Shown: positions 11,559 to 24,949 of the stretch, one piece after another
Layout: every line of letters begins with the position of its first letter
Numbering within the stretch: position 1 is the stretch's first letter
NCBI GenBank assembly: GCA_028023455.1
Contig: JAQFVV010012435.1
Coordinates: 2,916,001 to 2,980,000 of the forward strand
DNA from: Epiperipatus broadwayi
Lineage: Eukaryota; Onychophora; Udeonychophora; Euonychophora; Peripatidae
Reading direction: 5' to 3'
DNA: 64,000 nucleotides
Position numbers and translations under genes: made by a program
The notes under the pieces: model-generated
The model's database searches: none
What the model saw: the letters and a program-made list of their open reading frames with translations, nothing else
What the model was told of the DNA's origin: nothing

Positions 11559-12114
11559 ATAACAAAACTTAAATATATTCCAAACAACGGTAAACAATTT
11601 ATAATATTATATAAATAAAAACTCATAAAGAAATATTTTCGATTATATTCATAATCATTTTCAACTCAACTTTCAAAATGGAATCATCAATTACCAACCG
11701 GAAACACATGTCGATTTAAATATCCCACAATTCATTAATCCTAACATTTGCTGACTTTCTGTTTATTATCGTATTTTTATACCTACTAATAAAAACTGCC
11801 TCTTTAATTTTTCTTTTCTCATTATCTCTCTCTAGGCCAAGAGAGAGATAATGAAAAAAGAAAAATTAAAGAGGCAGTTTTTATTAGTAGGTATAAAAAT
11901 ACGATAATAAACAGAAAGTCAGCAAATGTTAGGATTAATGAATTGTGGGATATTTAAATTGACATGTGTTTCCGGTTGGTAATTGATGATTCCATTTTGA
12001 AAGTTGAGTTGAAAATGATTGTGAATATAATTGAAAATATTTCTTTACGAGTTTTTATTTATATAATATTATAAATTGTTTACCGTTGTTTGGAATATAT
12101 TTAAGTTTCGTTAT
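11559..12114. mobile_element. Near-perfect palindrome of two Penelope-like 3' ends, head to head
   Basis: Arms 11559-11835 and 11838-12114 are reverse complements over about 277 bases with six differences by my reading, all transitions, four of them CG versus CA. The right arm read forward (11841-11957) and the left arm read on the minus strand both encode a 38-residue end: a run of charged residues, the KRKIKEAVFI motif, then NRKSAN and ELWDI before a stop. This is the conserved C-terminal end of the GIY-YIG endonuclease of Penelope-like retroelements. The two truncated ends face away from a centre of a few bases at GGCC. The remaining ~157 bases of each arm are 3' untranslated sequence. Confidence 0.75.
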
Positions 12115-15100
12115 ATATATATATATTGTACTCTTTTGTTTAGGTTAGGATGAATTGTTTAAATCAATTTACTAAAAAAAAATTAAATTTAAAAGCTATT
12201 TAAGGGCATGATGTATATAATGTGTTGATGATCTTTTAAAAAATCTAGTTAAAGCAAATAAGAATTTTAATGTATAATATTATGTTAAAATTGTAAAGAC
12301 AGTCAACTAAAGATAAATTATAATATTGTATGGTTAGGAAAACTGGACATAATAAGTAATGCATTAATAAGTCTTGTAAATAAATGTTTAAAGTAAATTT
12401 TAAAAGTAATAACTTAAAGTTAAATAAATAGACTATTTAATAATAATAATTATATTTAATAATTCTATTTTTTAAAAAATCATTTAATTAAAAGTGATAA
12501 TATGGGAGACAAGTGCATATTCGATTTTATAATATTAAAATAATTATTCTAAATTTTGCTATAATATTATTTTTATATAATATTTTGTAAATTAAATCAT
12601 TTATTTTATTTTCAGTTAAATTATAAGCATTTCATTTATTTTGAAAGTCATGTGACGTGTAGATATTCACACATATGCTTGTGGAGTTTTTCTAGCAAAG
12701 TTGCAAAACTGTTTTAAAATTCTAATGTAAAATTTAAAAATAGTATATTTGTCTATCCCAGAATGAAAATAATATTAGCTGTTATAAATATTAAGATGGT
12801 TTTTAAAACGAATGTAATGAGTAAAAAATTAGATTTTTATTTTCTTTTGAAAAAATAACTACGTTTTAAAAAAGTTAAAAGTAATAATAAATATTACGAT
12901 ATGATTTTAAAAGTTATTTTAAAGTGTTTGGTAGGTGTAAATAAAATATGAAAATTAACTAAGAATTAAATAATATAATAAATAATAAATATTAGATAAA
13001 TCATTATTTATTTTTAATTTTAAGGTTGTGTTGTTGGCCAGGGTATAAATAAGCAGATCATTGTTTAGTTTAACCAATCAAATGTGTAGTTTGTTCAGGT
13101 ATAAAACAGGTGCACAATTATTTTTCAAGGTACTACTACTATTATTGTTATTATTATTACAACTTTGGTTAACTAAGTGTACCAATAATAGTCAATTTTA
13201 TTTATTTTTAAATCCTAAAAAAAGTACAGTAATTCATTATTAAAAGATTGTATAATACTGAGATGCGAGGCTAAAAGCTAAGTAATTCCTTACCAACTAA
13301 TTTATTAAACCTAATTTTAACATCAAGCTAAACATGAATAAATCATCATTAAATACAAATTTATGTACAGAAATGTCGAATTACTATTTTTCTATTAGGC
13401 ACTTAATTTTGCCTATATTAATTGGTCATATTAATTTACTATTGAATTTAGCAAATTGGACGTCACAGAGGAGGTTTATAAAAATCTACCAGAAATTAAA
13501 ATTAAAAAAGTATGAAAATGCCTTTATTCAAAGGATTTATTTAAAATAAGTTAGTAAACTTTTAAAAAAATCTTTAAATTTGATCAAAGAATTATTTTAA
13601 GATGCTGAAATATTTCTTTATGAAGAAATATTGGATAATCAATTTTAAACTATCATAATAATTTTTAAAGATATAAAAAAATAAGATTGTTAGCAAAATG
13701 CTTTATATTGTATTAAGAAGAAATCTTTAAAAATAAGTTAATTATTGTATGCTGGTCATATAAAAGATTTCAAAAATCATTTATGGAAATATTCTAAACT
13801 ACGTAGTAAATACCAAGGAACGCTAAGTTTTGTTGCTATATCAAAGAATACAAACCGATGGAAAATCTGAGTAAAAGATAGTAGAACTTTGGAAATTATT
13901 TTGTCATATAATATTGAAAATACATTTAATAATTAATGTTTTAAAATAAGAAGAACCATGAACTATTTGTATAAACTTTAAGGGCAGAACCATGGTTATT
14001 TATAAAGCAATCCAGATATTTTACAAGTCAACTTACCTTTGTTTTTTTTTTATTTTTTAAAAAAAGTTGTCTGTTAAAGTGGAACCATCAGTGCATGTGT
14101 GTCAGTAAAAGTTTTGTCAATAAGTGCTGTACCAGAGGGAAGGTAAAAAAGACATTTTTTTAATGAACTTTAAATGGATGGAGTTTAGGTAAATATTGTC
14201 TCAAATTATTTTACTAACTTTAGTATTTTATTTAGAAGTTAAAGATCAGAAAGGAACATAAAAATATTAAACTATTTATTAACACAGTACTTAGAATTTT
14301 TTTATATTAAAAAAAATATGTAATAATTTTTTTAAAAAAGAAAACGTAATATTTTAAGTATAATATGTCGTATTGGATAAATGATATACTATGTAAGTTT
14401 TATTATTCAGTTCGTGAGCCAGAAACATCAATTAAGTGGCTAACTAGTGAAGATCACTTATGGTAATAATTGTAAAAATATTAATGATTTTATAATGTAT
14501 TTTTTTTAAATGATCAAAATATGTCATTTTGTGTGTGGATGTGTGAGAACGTATATCAAAACACGATGCATACACATAGATTATAGGAGTTTATTTAATT
14601 TTAAAAATATGCATACTTTTATTTTATATTATAAGTATATTTTAACGTAATGGGAATATAAGTATATGATTCTATCTTAACTGAACTTAGTATTTATTTT
14701 AAGTGATTAAAGTGTTATATCGATACTGATTATTTATATTTTGGTCTAAGAGTTATCAAAGAAATGAAGTAATCTTTTCTTATTGAGCAGTTAGGTCATT
14801 ATTTATACATGAATTTATTTATTGTTATAGAAATGTGGGAAGAAATTTAGCGATGTAGAGTGATAGATCTCTAAGGAAGTTATAAGGATAGTGGCTTGGT
14901 AGTAAGTTAAATGAAACCAAGGTAATATTTTATGTAGGATTTATTTATATGGGAATAAGGGTAATCAATAATGATGATTATGCAAATATAGATAACTTAA
15001 CCCTATAATAGCTTGTATATTTTCCATGGCAGTGTTTTCTGTGTGTTGAAGTTGAATGTTCCATAGAGCTGAATAAATAGCCTGGACATTATATTTAGTA

Positions 15101-17519
15101 GTGGAGGTTATTAGACAAATAAGTCATACCTCATTTCTTATACACTGTTACCATGATGATTATTTGATAGAGGTACTATTGAGTTAAAACGCTGGTTTGT
15201 TCCATATACCTACCCATTTATTCACTATCAAAATTTCTCATAGTACATCATGTAGGATTGTATTTAAAACATGAAATGATGAATAAGTTTGGAAGTGTGG
15301 GATTGTTATTGAAAAGGATAAGATAGGTTGTCTTATTTGGAGTCAAGAGAGAAGTAAATACAAAGATGATAAGAATATGGTTGTCAGTCAAAGAATCATA
15401 AAACTTTTCATATTTGAAATTGATTTTTTTTTTTATAAAGATGGATATGTGATAATTAAAGTGGGTTTATAAAGATATTGATTAATTATTAAGTATTTTT
15501 AAAAGACTTACTTATGATGCATATTTTTGACAAGTAAAATGATAAAACTAAATCGTATTAAAAGAATACAGATAATCATAAGTTTTGTAAAGGTTATTCT
15601 GTAATAACGATACACTAGCACATACATTCTATTTGATATTAGATTAATAATTAGTAAGCAGTCTAATTTAATCGCTATGTTATTAATTAAATTTATTGTT
15701 CTTAAGTTGGGAATGACTACATGGTATATTAAATTGTTATCTTAAAAGAATTAAGTACCAGTAATAAATGTATATTAAACTAATTAATTTTATCTTATAT
15801 TTTAAACTTATTGACTTAATGAAGAGGCAATAGAGATATACTATGATAATATTGTAATAATAGATATTTTTTATATAAAACAATGTTCCATATCCCATAT
15901 TTTATTTTGTTTAATTTATTTTTTGGAAAGTATAGGAAATGTAACTAGATAAAGTTCATTAATGTTGTAAATAATGTATATAATTTATTGTTGAAGTTGT
16001 TAATAAAATTTGTTAAGTTTGTTTTATAAATCTTGGTGTTGACTCAATTTCTCCACATCACAGTAACATAATCACAGATAACTTGAATTAAGATATAATA
16101 TTTGCCCAACATAAATAAAACTATTATTTAAGAGTTATAATATTTTCTTGATATGATTTTCTTTAAGAAACTTCATTTATCATATCATTATTATGGTCAT
16201 AGAATAACTATAAAGTATTTACACAGAATTATAGTATTATTATGGTTGCCACATATTCTCAGATTATAAGATTATACCACATATTTATTTAAGATGCCAT
16301 ATGGATAATAAAGGATTACATTATATTATTATTTATCATTATACATGACTAGTATTACAATGAGAAAAGAGATGAGATTAAAGTATACATTGAAGATTAT
16401 TATTATTATTTAATTATTATTAGTATTAGTCAGATGTAATTAGGAATGATATTAAATCCCTTATCATGCTTGATTACAAAGATTATAATTGCCTAGAATT
16501 ATTTTAAAAGAACCTGAGATTATTTGAGCTAGATTATTTAGATAAAGAGATGAGGATTATTTTATTGAAATAATTTTAGTTAATTAAGTAATTATTGAAG
16601 ATGTAGGAATGCTATAGATTTATTGTGTGAGATAATAAGAAGGATAGTATTCTTATGCCATTGAGGTAGTATCCTGTGGGATATTGGCTCAATGTATTCA
16701 TCTTGTTACTTCTAAACTCATTTTATAGTCTCATGATTTTTATTAGATATTTATTTATTTAATTTATGAAACAGAACTATATTATTATTTATTAGTTAGA
16801 GCTAATCTAATAACTTACAATATTGGAGAATATATTTATTATTGATTAGATACATTTTAGATGAACATGATTATTTATCTGAGCTAGATCAATTTATTAT
16901 TATTACATATTTCCGAAAGTGAGGGTGCAATATATATAATAACTGAAGAGAATTCAAGAAGTATATGTTTTTATGTTACAAATAGCACACCAGAAAAGAT
17001 GGAAATACTATAATTCATTTATTTTTATATCATGTTTACAATACATGTAATTTTTTTAAGTACTCCAAATACAGTAATAATAACATATAAAAGACAAATC
17101 ATGATTTTTTGATTTATAATTCCTTATTATAAAAAACAAGACAATGAAGTTTTTCTTTGATTTACAGACAAGATAAATTAATTATTTAAAAATTCAATTA
17201 TTCTTAAAGATGACTTTAATTGTACCCATTCTTTCTCTGGAATAACATAAAGGAATGTTACCCTTCTACAGATGACAGATCATTTTGGTAGATCATATTT
17301 CTGCAATTGGTGAATTGAAGAAATCTTTGCTACAAGAGGTGTGATAAAATTCAAAACCTTTATTAAAATCAGTATAAGAAAAAGAATTACAAGAGAAATA
17401 TCATACACAACATTCTGTTATGCTACTGCAGATTAAAATTTTCTATGTATTTTGTCCATCATTATTATCATACAAAAATACAGTAAGACACTGTAGCCCT
17501 TTTGAAGATCTAAATAATT
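12115..17519. other. Long AT-rich region without recognised features
   Basis: Over 5 kb of AT-rich sequence. Open frames at 13061-13243 and 13334-13549 are leucine/isoleucine/lysine rich and unsupported. The 16.2-16.9 kb part is enriched in ATT triplets without forming a clean array. Nothing matches the other repeat families. Confidence 0.4.
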
Positions 17520-17830
17520 CATTATAGGCAGTTGCATTGACATGAATGAATTATTAACATATCTCATTAATGATATGATTAAGTCAATAATAGACTTCAA
17601 CAATAACATGAGTCAGTTATTAATAGATCTCAGTCATAACATGAGTAAATTATCAATAGATCTTAACTACGATGTGAGGAAATTATTAATAGATCTTAGC
17701 AATGACATGAATTAATTCATGGATTCAATAATCACATAAGAAACTTGTAAACATATTACAATGATTTAAGGGATTTAGTAACAGATCTCAATGAGGTGAG
17801 AGAATTATTACCAATGACATACTTGTATTA
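17520..17830 (+). repeat. Degenerate ~33-bp minisatellite
   Basis: Repeats of AACATGAGT...TTATTAATAGATCTCAG follow each other with spacings of 33, 31 and 35 bases between ATG landmarks at 17608, 17641, 17672 and 17707. Flanking pieces up to 17830 keep the AGATCT and AATTATTA words. Most units carry TAGATCT. Confidence 0.65.
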
Positions 17831-17917
17831 TTTACAGGTCACACTAAAGATAGGGTTGTACTATTAATAAGTGATATGTTATTATCATTATTTTTGTAAA
17901 TGAGTACGATTATGCCT

Positions 17918-18045
17918 TGTATTGTTTAACACAGTGGTAGAATATCTGTCTCTGGTACATGGGTTTCTAGGATCAATTTTGGTGCTGGCAATTCTGGACA
18001 CTTGAACTTTTCATGAGCTCTAGATCAATAAAGCAATTTAAATAT
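17918..18045 (+). mobile_element. SINE-like retroposon, family F
   Basis: Aligns with 62222-62350. Both have an A-box-like GTGGTAGAATATC or TTGGTAGAGCATT, then AGGATCAATTTTGG or AGAATCAATTTTGGG in B-box position, then a tail with GAACTTTTCATGAGCTC or GTTCTTATGAACTCC, and end with CAATAAA followed by a T-rich stretch. This is the build of a tRNA-derived SINE. The tRNA of origin is not clear. Confidence 0.6.
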
Positions 18046-21000
18046 TTTTTGTATGATCATTATAATTTAGAGCAAAAAGAAAAACCACAAATGAAGCAAT
18101 GTATTAAGCACTTACTATTGACTTGATATCATTTGATGCCTTTTAATTTCATCTTAACAAACACTTCATCACTTGGCCTAATTGCAGTTACTCTTTATAT
18201 TCTATTTTCAGACAAATTTCATCAATGAAACTCATTATATAAATTGTTTGAATATCTTCAAGATAAATTTTATGATGGAAATATATAAAGTATCATAAAT
18301 GATAAAATAGATTTCAAATATATCTTCAATCACTTAACTTGTATTCCATCATAGAAAAGTAATGAAGGTGTAAACATTAAGTCCTGCTTACCAAATTTAA
18401 GTGATGAAATATTGACATTTTTATCCTTCTTTTACGCTCTAGCTAAAATAGACTGATAGTCATTTAGTTATCAATATAGATATTTAATTAGCTTGATGAT
18501 AAAATAAACCTATTTTGTACAGACTGGATTCAAATGTAAATTATAAGTATGATAGATGATAATATTGTTACAGTGTCTTGGGACACTTTGTTTAAGTTCA
18601 TGTATTTATGCTAAACATCACTTTTTGATTCAAAGTATAATATTTAAAGTGGAATTTATTATAGATGGCGCTCACCATATCAAAATGTTTATAAGATAAA
18701 ACAGCATTGGACCAAAAAGTAAAGACAATTCCTATATTTATCTACATAAGTTTGAATAAATTATAAAAAAAATCTGAACTTAAAAAGTCACATTCATCAA
18801 CCCATAATATTTATTCTACTAAAGGAATTGAGACATTTTTGAATTATAGAATTATGTTGAAATCATCCATTGAAATGCTAAAGTAGATACAGGGTTAAGA
18901 TTAAAAATTGGTTAAAAATTAAAAATTATTATATCATATATTTTAAATAGCTTATAACTCGAATTTTATTTTTCTCTTTTCTTGAGCTTATTGTAATGTC
19001 TATGTAAATATTTTAAACATTTATTTAAAAAAGGTACTATAATTTAAATTTATTTATTATTTGCTTAACACGCTTTCAACAATTCTTGTCATATTCATAG
19101 CAATTCATGTTTGAAACATTTATTTAGATATTTAAATAGCTTTAAAAAAATCTAAATGAGATCTTGTAGAGATTAGACCTAACAGATCTTCCACTATCCA
19201 CAAATTGGAAAAAAAAATGAATTGAAAATACCAAATAGATAATTAAACCTATTAGCAAATAAGAATATAAGATAAACAAATCAATAAGATTAAAAAAACT
19301 TACAATATATTTTTGCAGAGAGGTCAACTCTTAGCATATAATTTATTAGGGCACATTTTCTTAATATTCATTCCTTTGCCATTACAAATAATCAGTGCTT
19401 ATTATATAAGTATTGTAACCCTCATTTGAGTTTACAGGTGATGCTTTAATGTGAATATTTTTCATTATTATGTATAACAAAATATCAAAAGTCATGTATA
19501 AAAAATAAATTACAAAGTGTTTTTAAAATATTAACAAAAACAAACAAACAAACAAATGTAAAGATAAAATGTGTTATAATTTTTTTAAGAGAATAATATT
19601 ATAATTTTAAATAAAAAAACATTGCTATAGAAACCAATTGCAAATTATTTGGGAAAAATAAAACTGTTGCTATGGAAACTAACAGAAACTTTCAGAATTC
19701 ATCTTCTTTTTAAAAAACCAGAAATAAAATTGTAATGCACTTCACCATGATGTCTCTTACTGTTAAGAAATCGATAAAATTTTATAAATATTTTTGAGTT
19801 TATATCATGCATTTTATGGAGTAGAGAGTCCTCCAGAATGCCTTCCATGACCTTTACAGTAGTGTAACTGAATATAGAGCTGTAGACAAAAATATATCTT
19901 AAAATTTAATCTTTATTCTGCTGATCGATTTATCATTATTGAATGCTGAATAAATTTTTAAGAAAAAAACTAGTAAATCTAATGTGATTATTCCATATAA
20001 ATGTATTTCTATAATTAATATGCAAATCTACTTATTTTAAATGCTCAGAAGAAAACTGCAATGGAAACTCTCATAAGAAAACTGCTTCGGAAGGAACTAA
20101 AAGAAGCTAAAATATTATATCGCCAGAAAACATTAAAATTTAACGATTAATGCTCATGTTCCCATGTTTACTGATACAAAATGTACATGTGAGCTCATAA
20201 AGACATAAACGTCAACTGAACTTTCCATATTATCCTCAGAGATATTGTAAGTTACAAAAATTTTTTTCCTCTCGTGAAACAATCACCATACAATTTTCTT
20301 AATTGTAAATATGTATATATTTCTTTTCTAATCATTATCATTCTTTGATTAAATTATTGTTGCTGTTAATAATTTTATTGTTTGTCCTTTTTTATCTGAG
20401 CCAAGTTGATTATTTATTTGTTAATGCAATAACTTATTATGTGGAGAGGGTAACGATCAGGAAATATAATTGAATCTGCATAAAAACTTGTTTTTATGTA
20501 GACTCAATTTGATCATTACTTGTGATTAGAACCTACTTGTCAATTAAAAATAAATTATATATAGTCACTCCACCGTGTACACAGTCACCTGTTAGCTGTC
20601 TTTAAATTCAACTAGATGAAAATTTATTTGCCGAATATTGTAAATGCTTTTATTATTTAATTGTTAACTGAATTCATTACCAATTGTTTTTAATAGATTG
20701 TTTACATTACAGTGTATTGGTTAATCCAGAAATTATACGCAAATCATTAAACAATGCTAGAAATGGTAAAAGTGCCAATTTATGTCCTGGTGTTAAAAAT
20801 TAGCATAAACTGGGTTGTGCAGGCTTCAATCTCGTGATAAAACTAAAATATTGTTATTGCAAATTACAGCAAAAAATGTGTAACATTAGATTTTACAATA
20901 TGCAAATTAAAAAACTTAGAATATTAGATATATAAATGACTATTATTAATAATTAATAAAATATAATTAAATATATTTATGACATTATATCTGTCACCAG

Positions 21001-21486
21001 AGAAAACAGATGGTTAAAGATTTTTTATTTTTCTCTTATAAAATGAAAGAAGTTTGTCTCTGCAAAACTAATTAAATTATAGTTAAATTAGATTACAACT
21101 AATAGTAAGATTTAATAGTAAATAATTAAAAAAAGAAGAAATTTTAGAAAACCTTCATTAAACTTAGATTATAACTAGCACAAGTTGCAATAAATGAAAG
21201 ATGAAGGGTCCCTTTATGGGAATTCAATCAATTTTATATTTTAATATAAAATTAATAGCAATTTTAGAAAATTTTAATGTTTTTTGAGCTACATATGTAT
21301 GTGAATGTTAATTAGTGTTTTGTAAATACTGAAATATGCTTTCATATAAGTGCATGTAGACCTATTTACAGAGCACCTAAATTCACAAATGTTAGCGTAA
21401 TAATTTACGAATCATACTGGCATAGATAAAAAAAAGTGAAAATTATTTGTGAATTTATTTAAGTAGTTCTTTGGAAATAGACTCGT
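18046..21486. other. AT-rich region without confident features
   Basis: About 3.4 kb. A short CAAA microsatellite lies at about 19535-19556. A 33-codon open stretch (20059-20153) preceded by an AG looks mildly exon-like but is unsupported. Nothing else recognised. Confidence 0.4.
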
Positions 21487-21720
21487 GAATTATAATAGTA
21501 ATATATTATGATTTATTTCTATTTTGAATAGATTTATTTTATAAGTATTCTATTTTGAATAGATTTATTTTATCAGTATTAACTATTTGATAAGTATTAC
21601 TTGTTAAAATTGTTAAAAAAAACCGCGTTAATTATAATAGTAATGTTTTCTGATTTGCTTATATCTTGAATAGATTTATTTTATCAGTGCTAAATATTTA
21701 CTAAGTATAAGCTTGTTAGA
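21487..21720 (+). repeat. Degenerate direct repeat with internal 28-29-bp duplication
   Basis: AATTATAATAGTAAT and TTGAATAGATTTATTTTAT recur around 21487-21600 and 21632-21720. Within the first copy the CTATTTTGAATAGATTTATTTTAT block is itself doubled. Confidence 0.6.
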
Positions 21721-21905
21721 AATGAATATAAATATGGTTTTGTAAAATATACAAAGACCATATTATGGACGTGCAAATTGTATGTTCACAAAGAAAAATC
21801 TTATAACAGATGAGTATTAAATTAAATTTTAAAGAATCAAATCTTAAAAGTACATCTATGTCAGATATATGTAATTAACATATTGGCTTTTAGCTATATA
21901 TCAGT

Positions 21906-22065
21906 AGTTTATTATATGGTTGTAAGACATGGATGTTGACAAAATAATGGATAAAAAAATGCTAGCATTTGAAAAATCTGCAGCAGAAATAATTAAGAAT
22001 TTTAGGGTCGCAAATATTTATCAATGAAGCAATAGAGTGCAGTTCTTAGAAACAAATAAAGGATT
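21906..22065 (+). pseudogene. LINE reverse transcriptase C-terminal fossil
   Basis: The plus-strand frame from 21906 gives SLLYGCKTWMLTK, a stop, then MLAFEKSAAEIIKNF. This matches the post-catalytic LLYGCETWTL...LLAFExxCLRxIL signature common to many RT-bearing LINEs. A stop interrupts the middle, and another (TGA near 22024) precedes the usual NxxVL stretch. About 50 residues survive. It is independent of the RTE copy at 55.6-57.9 kb (opposite strand, different wording). Identification as LINE RT is moderately firm, clade unknown. Confidence 0.55.
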
Positions 22066-22458
22066 CATTGCCTTAATAATTACATCTTTTTATATAATAA
22101 TTTAATGTTTACACTTTGCAAGTATTTTTAACTGTTTTTTTTTATTATAATAAATTACAAAAATTAAATATTTATATATGATTTTCAGCAAAAATAGCAA
22201 AAGTAAGTTTTTATTTATTATAACTGATCAATGAATAAACAATAGCTATTATTGTTCTCTGATAATATTTCCTAACACTGAAAAGATGTTTGTCATATGA
22301 ATAAGTGTTAAAAACAATTTATTAAATTAAATAAAAAAATTATGCCATTGTTTTGTCAGTATGAAATGATAGTAGTTTAAACATATTCTTAATAATCTAT
22401 ATGATTTTTTTTTTTAATTTTAGGAAGCAATTTTTAAATTCAATCTCCAATGTAATGT
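22066..22458. other. Spacer, no feature seen
   Basis: AT-rich. A T-run lies near 22408-22419, immediately before repeat family C. Confidence 0.35.
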
Positions 22459-23231
22459 ACAAGTAATAAATATTAAGGCTATAACCTTAAGACTATGAAC
22501 CTAGATGCAACAGTAGGGACCTCTATGAATCTTAAACACAAGATTAATGACTTTAGAAGACAAGAGCAGCCACTCTTATCTTTGACCTACTTTTTAATTA
22601 CATAGGCGAATCTAAAGCACTTTGATTTGAGTGTGAAGCTATTAACTACTTCACTGACAAGTTCACAATTTCTATACAATCTAACATATGTGAAATCTTT
22701 TAATTTACAGTGATTCAGTGTGAAGCTCTTATAATTAAAAATCTTTTAAGACAATTTAAAGTTGTAATTAATAATTTGTTAAGCATATACTCATTACCTA
22801 AGTAATATATATTAAGGCTATAACCTTAAAGCTATGTGCTTAGATGTGACAGTATGTGCTTAACAAATTATGAATTACAACTTTAAATTGTCTTAAAATA
22901 TTTCTAATTATAAAAGCTTCATACTGACTCACTGTAGATCAAAACATTTCACATACGTTAACTTGTATAGAAATTGTGGACATAATCAGTAAAGTAGTTA
23001 ATAGCTTCATGCTCTCAAATCAAAATGCTTTAGATTCACCTGTAATATAATTAAAAAGTAGATCGAAGATAAGAGTGTCAGATTTTGCTTTTGAGGTGTT
23101 AATCTTGTGTTTAAGATTTGTAGAGGTCACTACTGATGCATCTAGGTGCATAGTCTTAAGGTTATAGCCTTAATATATATTACTTAGGTAATGAGTGTAT
23201 GCTTAACAAATTATTAATTACAACTTTAATT
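22459..23231. repeat. Repeat family C: direct 339-bp unit plus start of the next, then inverted
   Basis: ATTAAGGCTATAACCTTAA occurs at 22472 and 22811, a period of 339. The second forward unit breaks off at about 22850. From 22852 the sequence is the reverse complement of the same family: CTTAACAAATTATGAATTAC through CTTAAGGTTATAGCCTTAAT near 23155-23174, followed by the inverted end of a neighbouring unit to 23231. No conserved frame. The sequence is unrelated by eye to family B in spite of the identical period. Confidence 0.85.
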
Positions 23232-23783
23232 GTAATATACAATAAAATTATACAGGTTAATGCAAAACAATAATTCAAATATATTTCTATAGCCTATATA
23301 ATATTTCTTCCCAAGTTTTAAATGTATCAAGAAAAAAAATCTTACTATTCTCAAATATAATAGAATTAAAAATATAGTTTTATTAAAGTTATCACATATC
23401 ATTATGAAAAAAATATTCCATTTTTTCCATTTCTTGATTATGCACATTTTTATAATATCAAAAATGGAAATTAATAAAATCCATTATGCCATTCTTTTAT
23501 ATAAATTATAATAAATAATAAAAATATACAACAGCTATATAAATATGTATATTAATAATAATTATAAATAAAGAGATTTTGTAGCACATGGCTTTGTGTT
23601 CTTTTCAAATCATATACAACAACTATATAACTATAAATATTAATAATAATTACACATAAAAATCCATGTACTGAAAAATGCTTTTATGAGTAACTATTAT
23701 ATATATATATATATATATATCATATATAAGGGCACAATATATATATATATGATTTTTATTATTTATTATAATTTTTTATAATA
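23232..23783. other. AT-rich spacer with TA microsatellites
   Basis: Contains TA runs at about 23698-23720 and 23736-23751. The 73-codon minus-strand frame here is low complexity. Confidence 0.5.
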
Positions 23784-24949
23784 TACGGTATTACTTAGAA
23801 TATAAAACATTTTTTTTCCAAATTTTGAATGCATAAAAGATGGGTGCATCTTAAACTGAGAACAAAATTTTTTAACATTTCTGCAGATCTTGGCTTTATA
23901 TTAAGCATGCACATAGTATTACAATCAATATCTGTCTTTATTAATCAAAAGAAAAAAAATACTAATGTCAGTATTTTTGGATTAATATCATAAATCACTG
24001 CAAGTCTCTTTCAAACTTCTACTTGCTGAATAACCTATAGAATTTTTTTTACAATGAATAAATCAATACAACAATAAGATAAGAATCTGATTTTACCCTG
24101 ATTGGTTATTTTTTGTACTCTACATAAGAGAGTGCCTATCAATGGTTTTGGTAGTTCTGATATTTTTGTTAAGATTTTTTTTCACACATTTATAATTTTT
24201 TTCAGAAAATGTTTGTAAAAATATAAATTATTTTAAAAGAATGATTCAGATTTTAATAGAAAAATGTACTTTTACATGAAAGCAAGTTGAGACAAAAAAA
24301 TCAATGATATATGGCTGCAATTTGTGATGACAGAAATATGTTTTAAGTTGACTGTTACAGATTATTTTTGCCAATTATAAAGATAAATTTATTTTTTTAA
24401 AAACTTTTGTTTACTTTAATAATCAGACAAATTATTACTTTGTATTTTTGAAAAGGTTTTAATCAAAATAATTTTTTTTTAACAGTAACATTAAATATCA
24501 ATTCTACATTTTAAAATCTTTTTCCCTTTGGAAAACAAAACATTATGGTATACATATAATTTTAAATGAATTTTTCAGTCTTGGAAAGATATTCTTGAAG
24601 AAATTATAAAAAAAAAATTCTTTTTTAAAATGTGGCATTGCTAATGATTTAAATGGCCTGAAGATGATGTATCCTAGTGGAATAATGAAGATGAGAACTC
24701 ATGTTTTGAAATTGAAGATATAGAAAGTGATAATATAATAAAATAAACATGTTAATATGAAAACATGTCTGAAGAAAATGCATTATAAATTAGGTGGGCT
24801 TATTGTATTTATATTAGTTCCTATTTAAGTAAATAAAAATGTTTATTATTATTCAATAAATCATTAAAAAAATTTTTTTTAATTTACCATGCTTAAAATC
24901 CTACTGCATCTTAAATTCAGAGACATCTAATATTCAAAGTAATATGGTA
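23784..24949. mobile_element. Decayed DNA transposon with terminal inverted repeats
   Basis: The left end TACGGTATTACTTAGAATAT and the reverse complement of the right end, TACCATATTACTTTGAATAT, match with three differences. Both ends continue with a shared ATCTTAAA/TTTAAGATGC block 50-60 bases inside. TA at both outer edges fits a TA target site (Tc1/mariner/pogo type). Inside, 24640-24745 on the plus strand reads as an acidic tail (DENSCFEIEDIESDN) between stops, like the C-terminus of a DDE transposase of pogo type. That last point is speculative. Confidence 0.5.

Noticed and set aside
20045-20153. Possible terminal exon with a basic, leucine-rich end
   Set aside because: The acceptor-like AG at 20058 is weak and its phase does not continue the 350-600 frame into the open reading; no second line of evidence.
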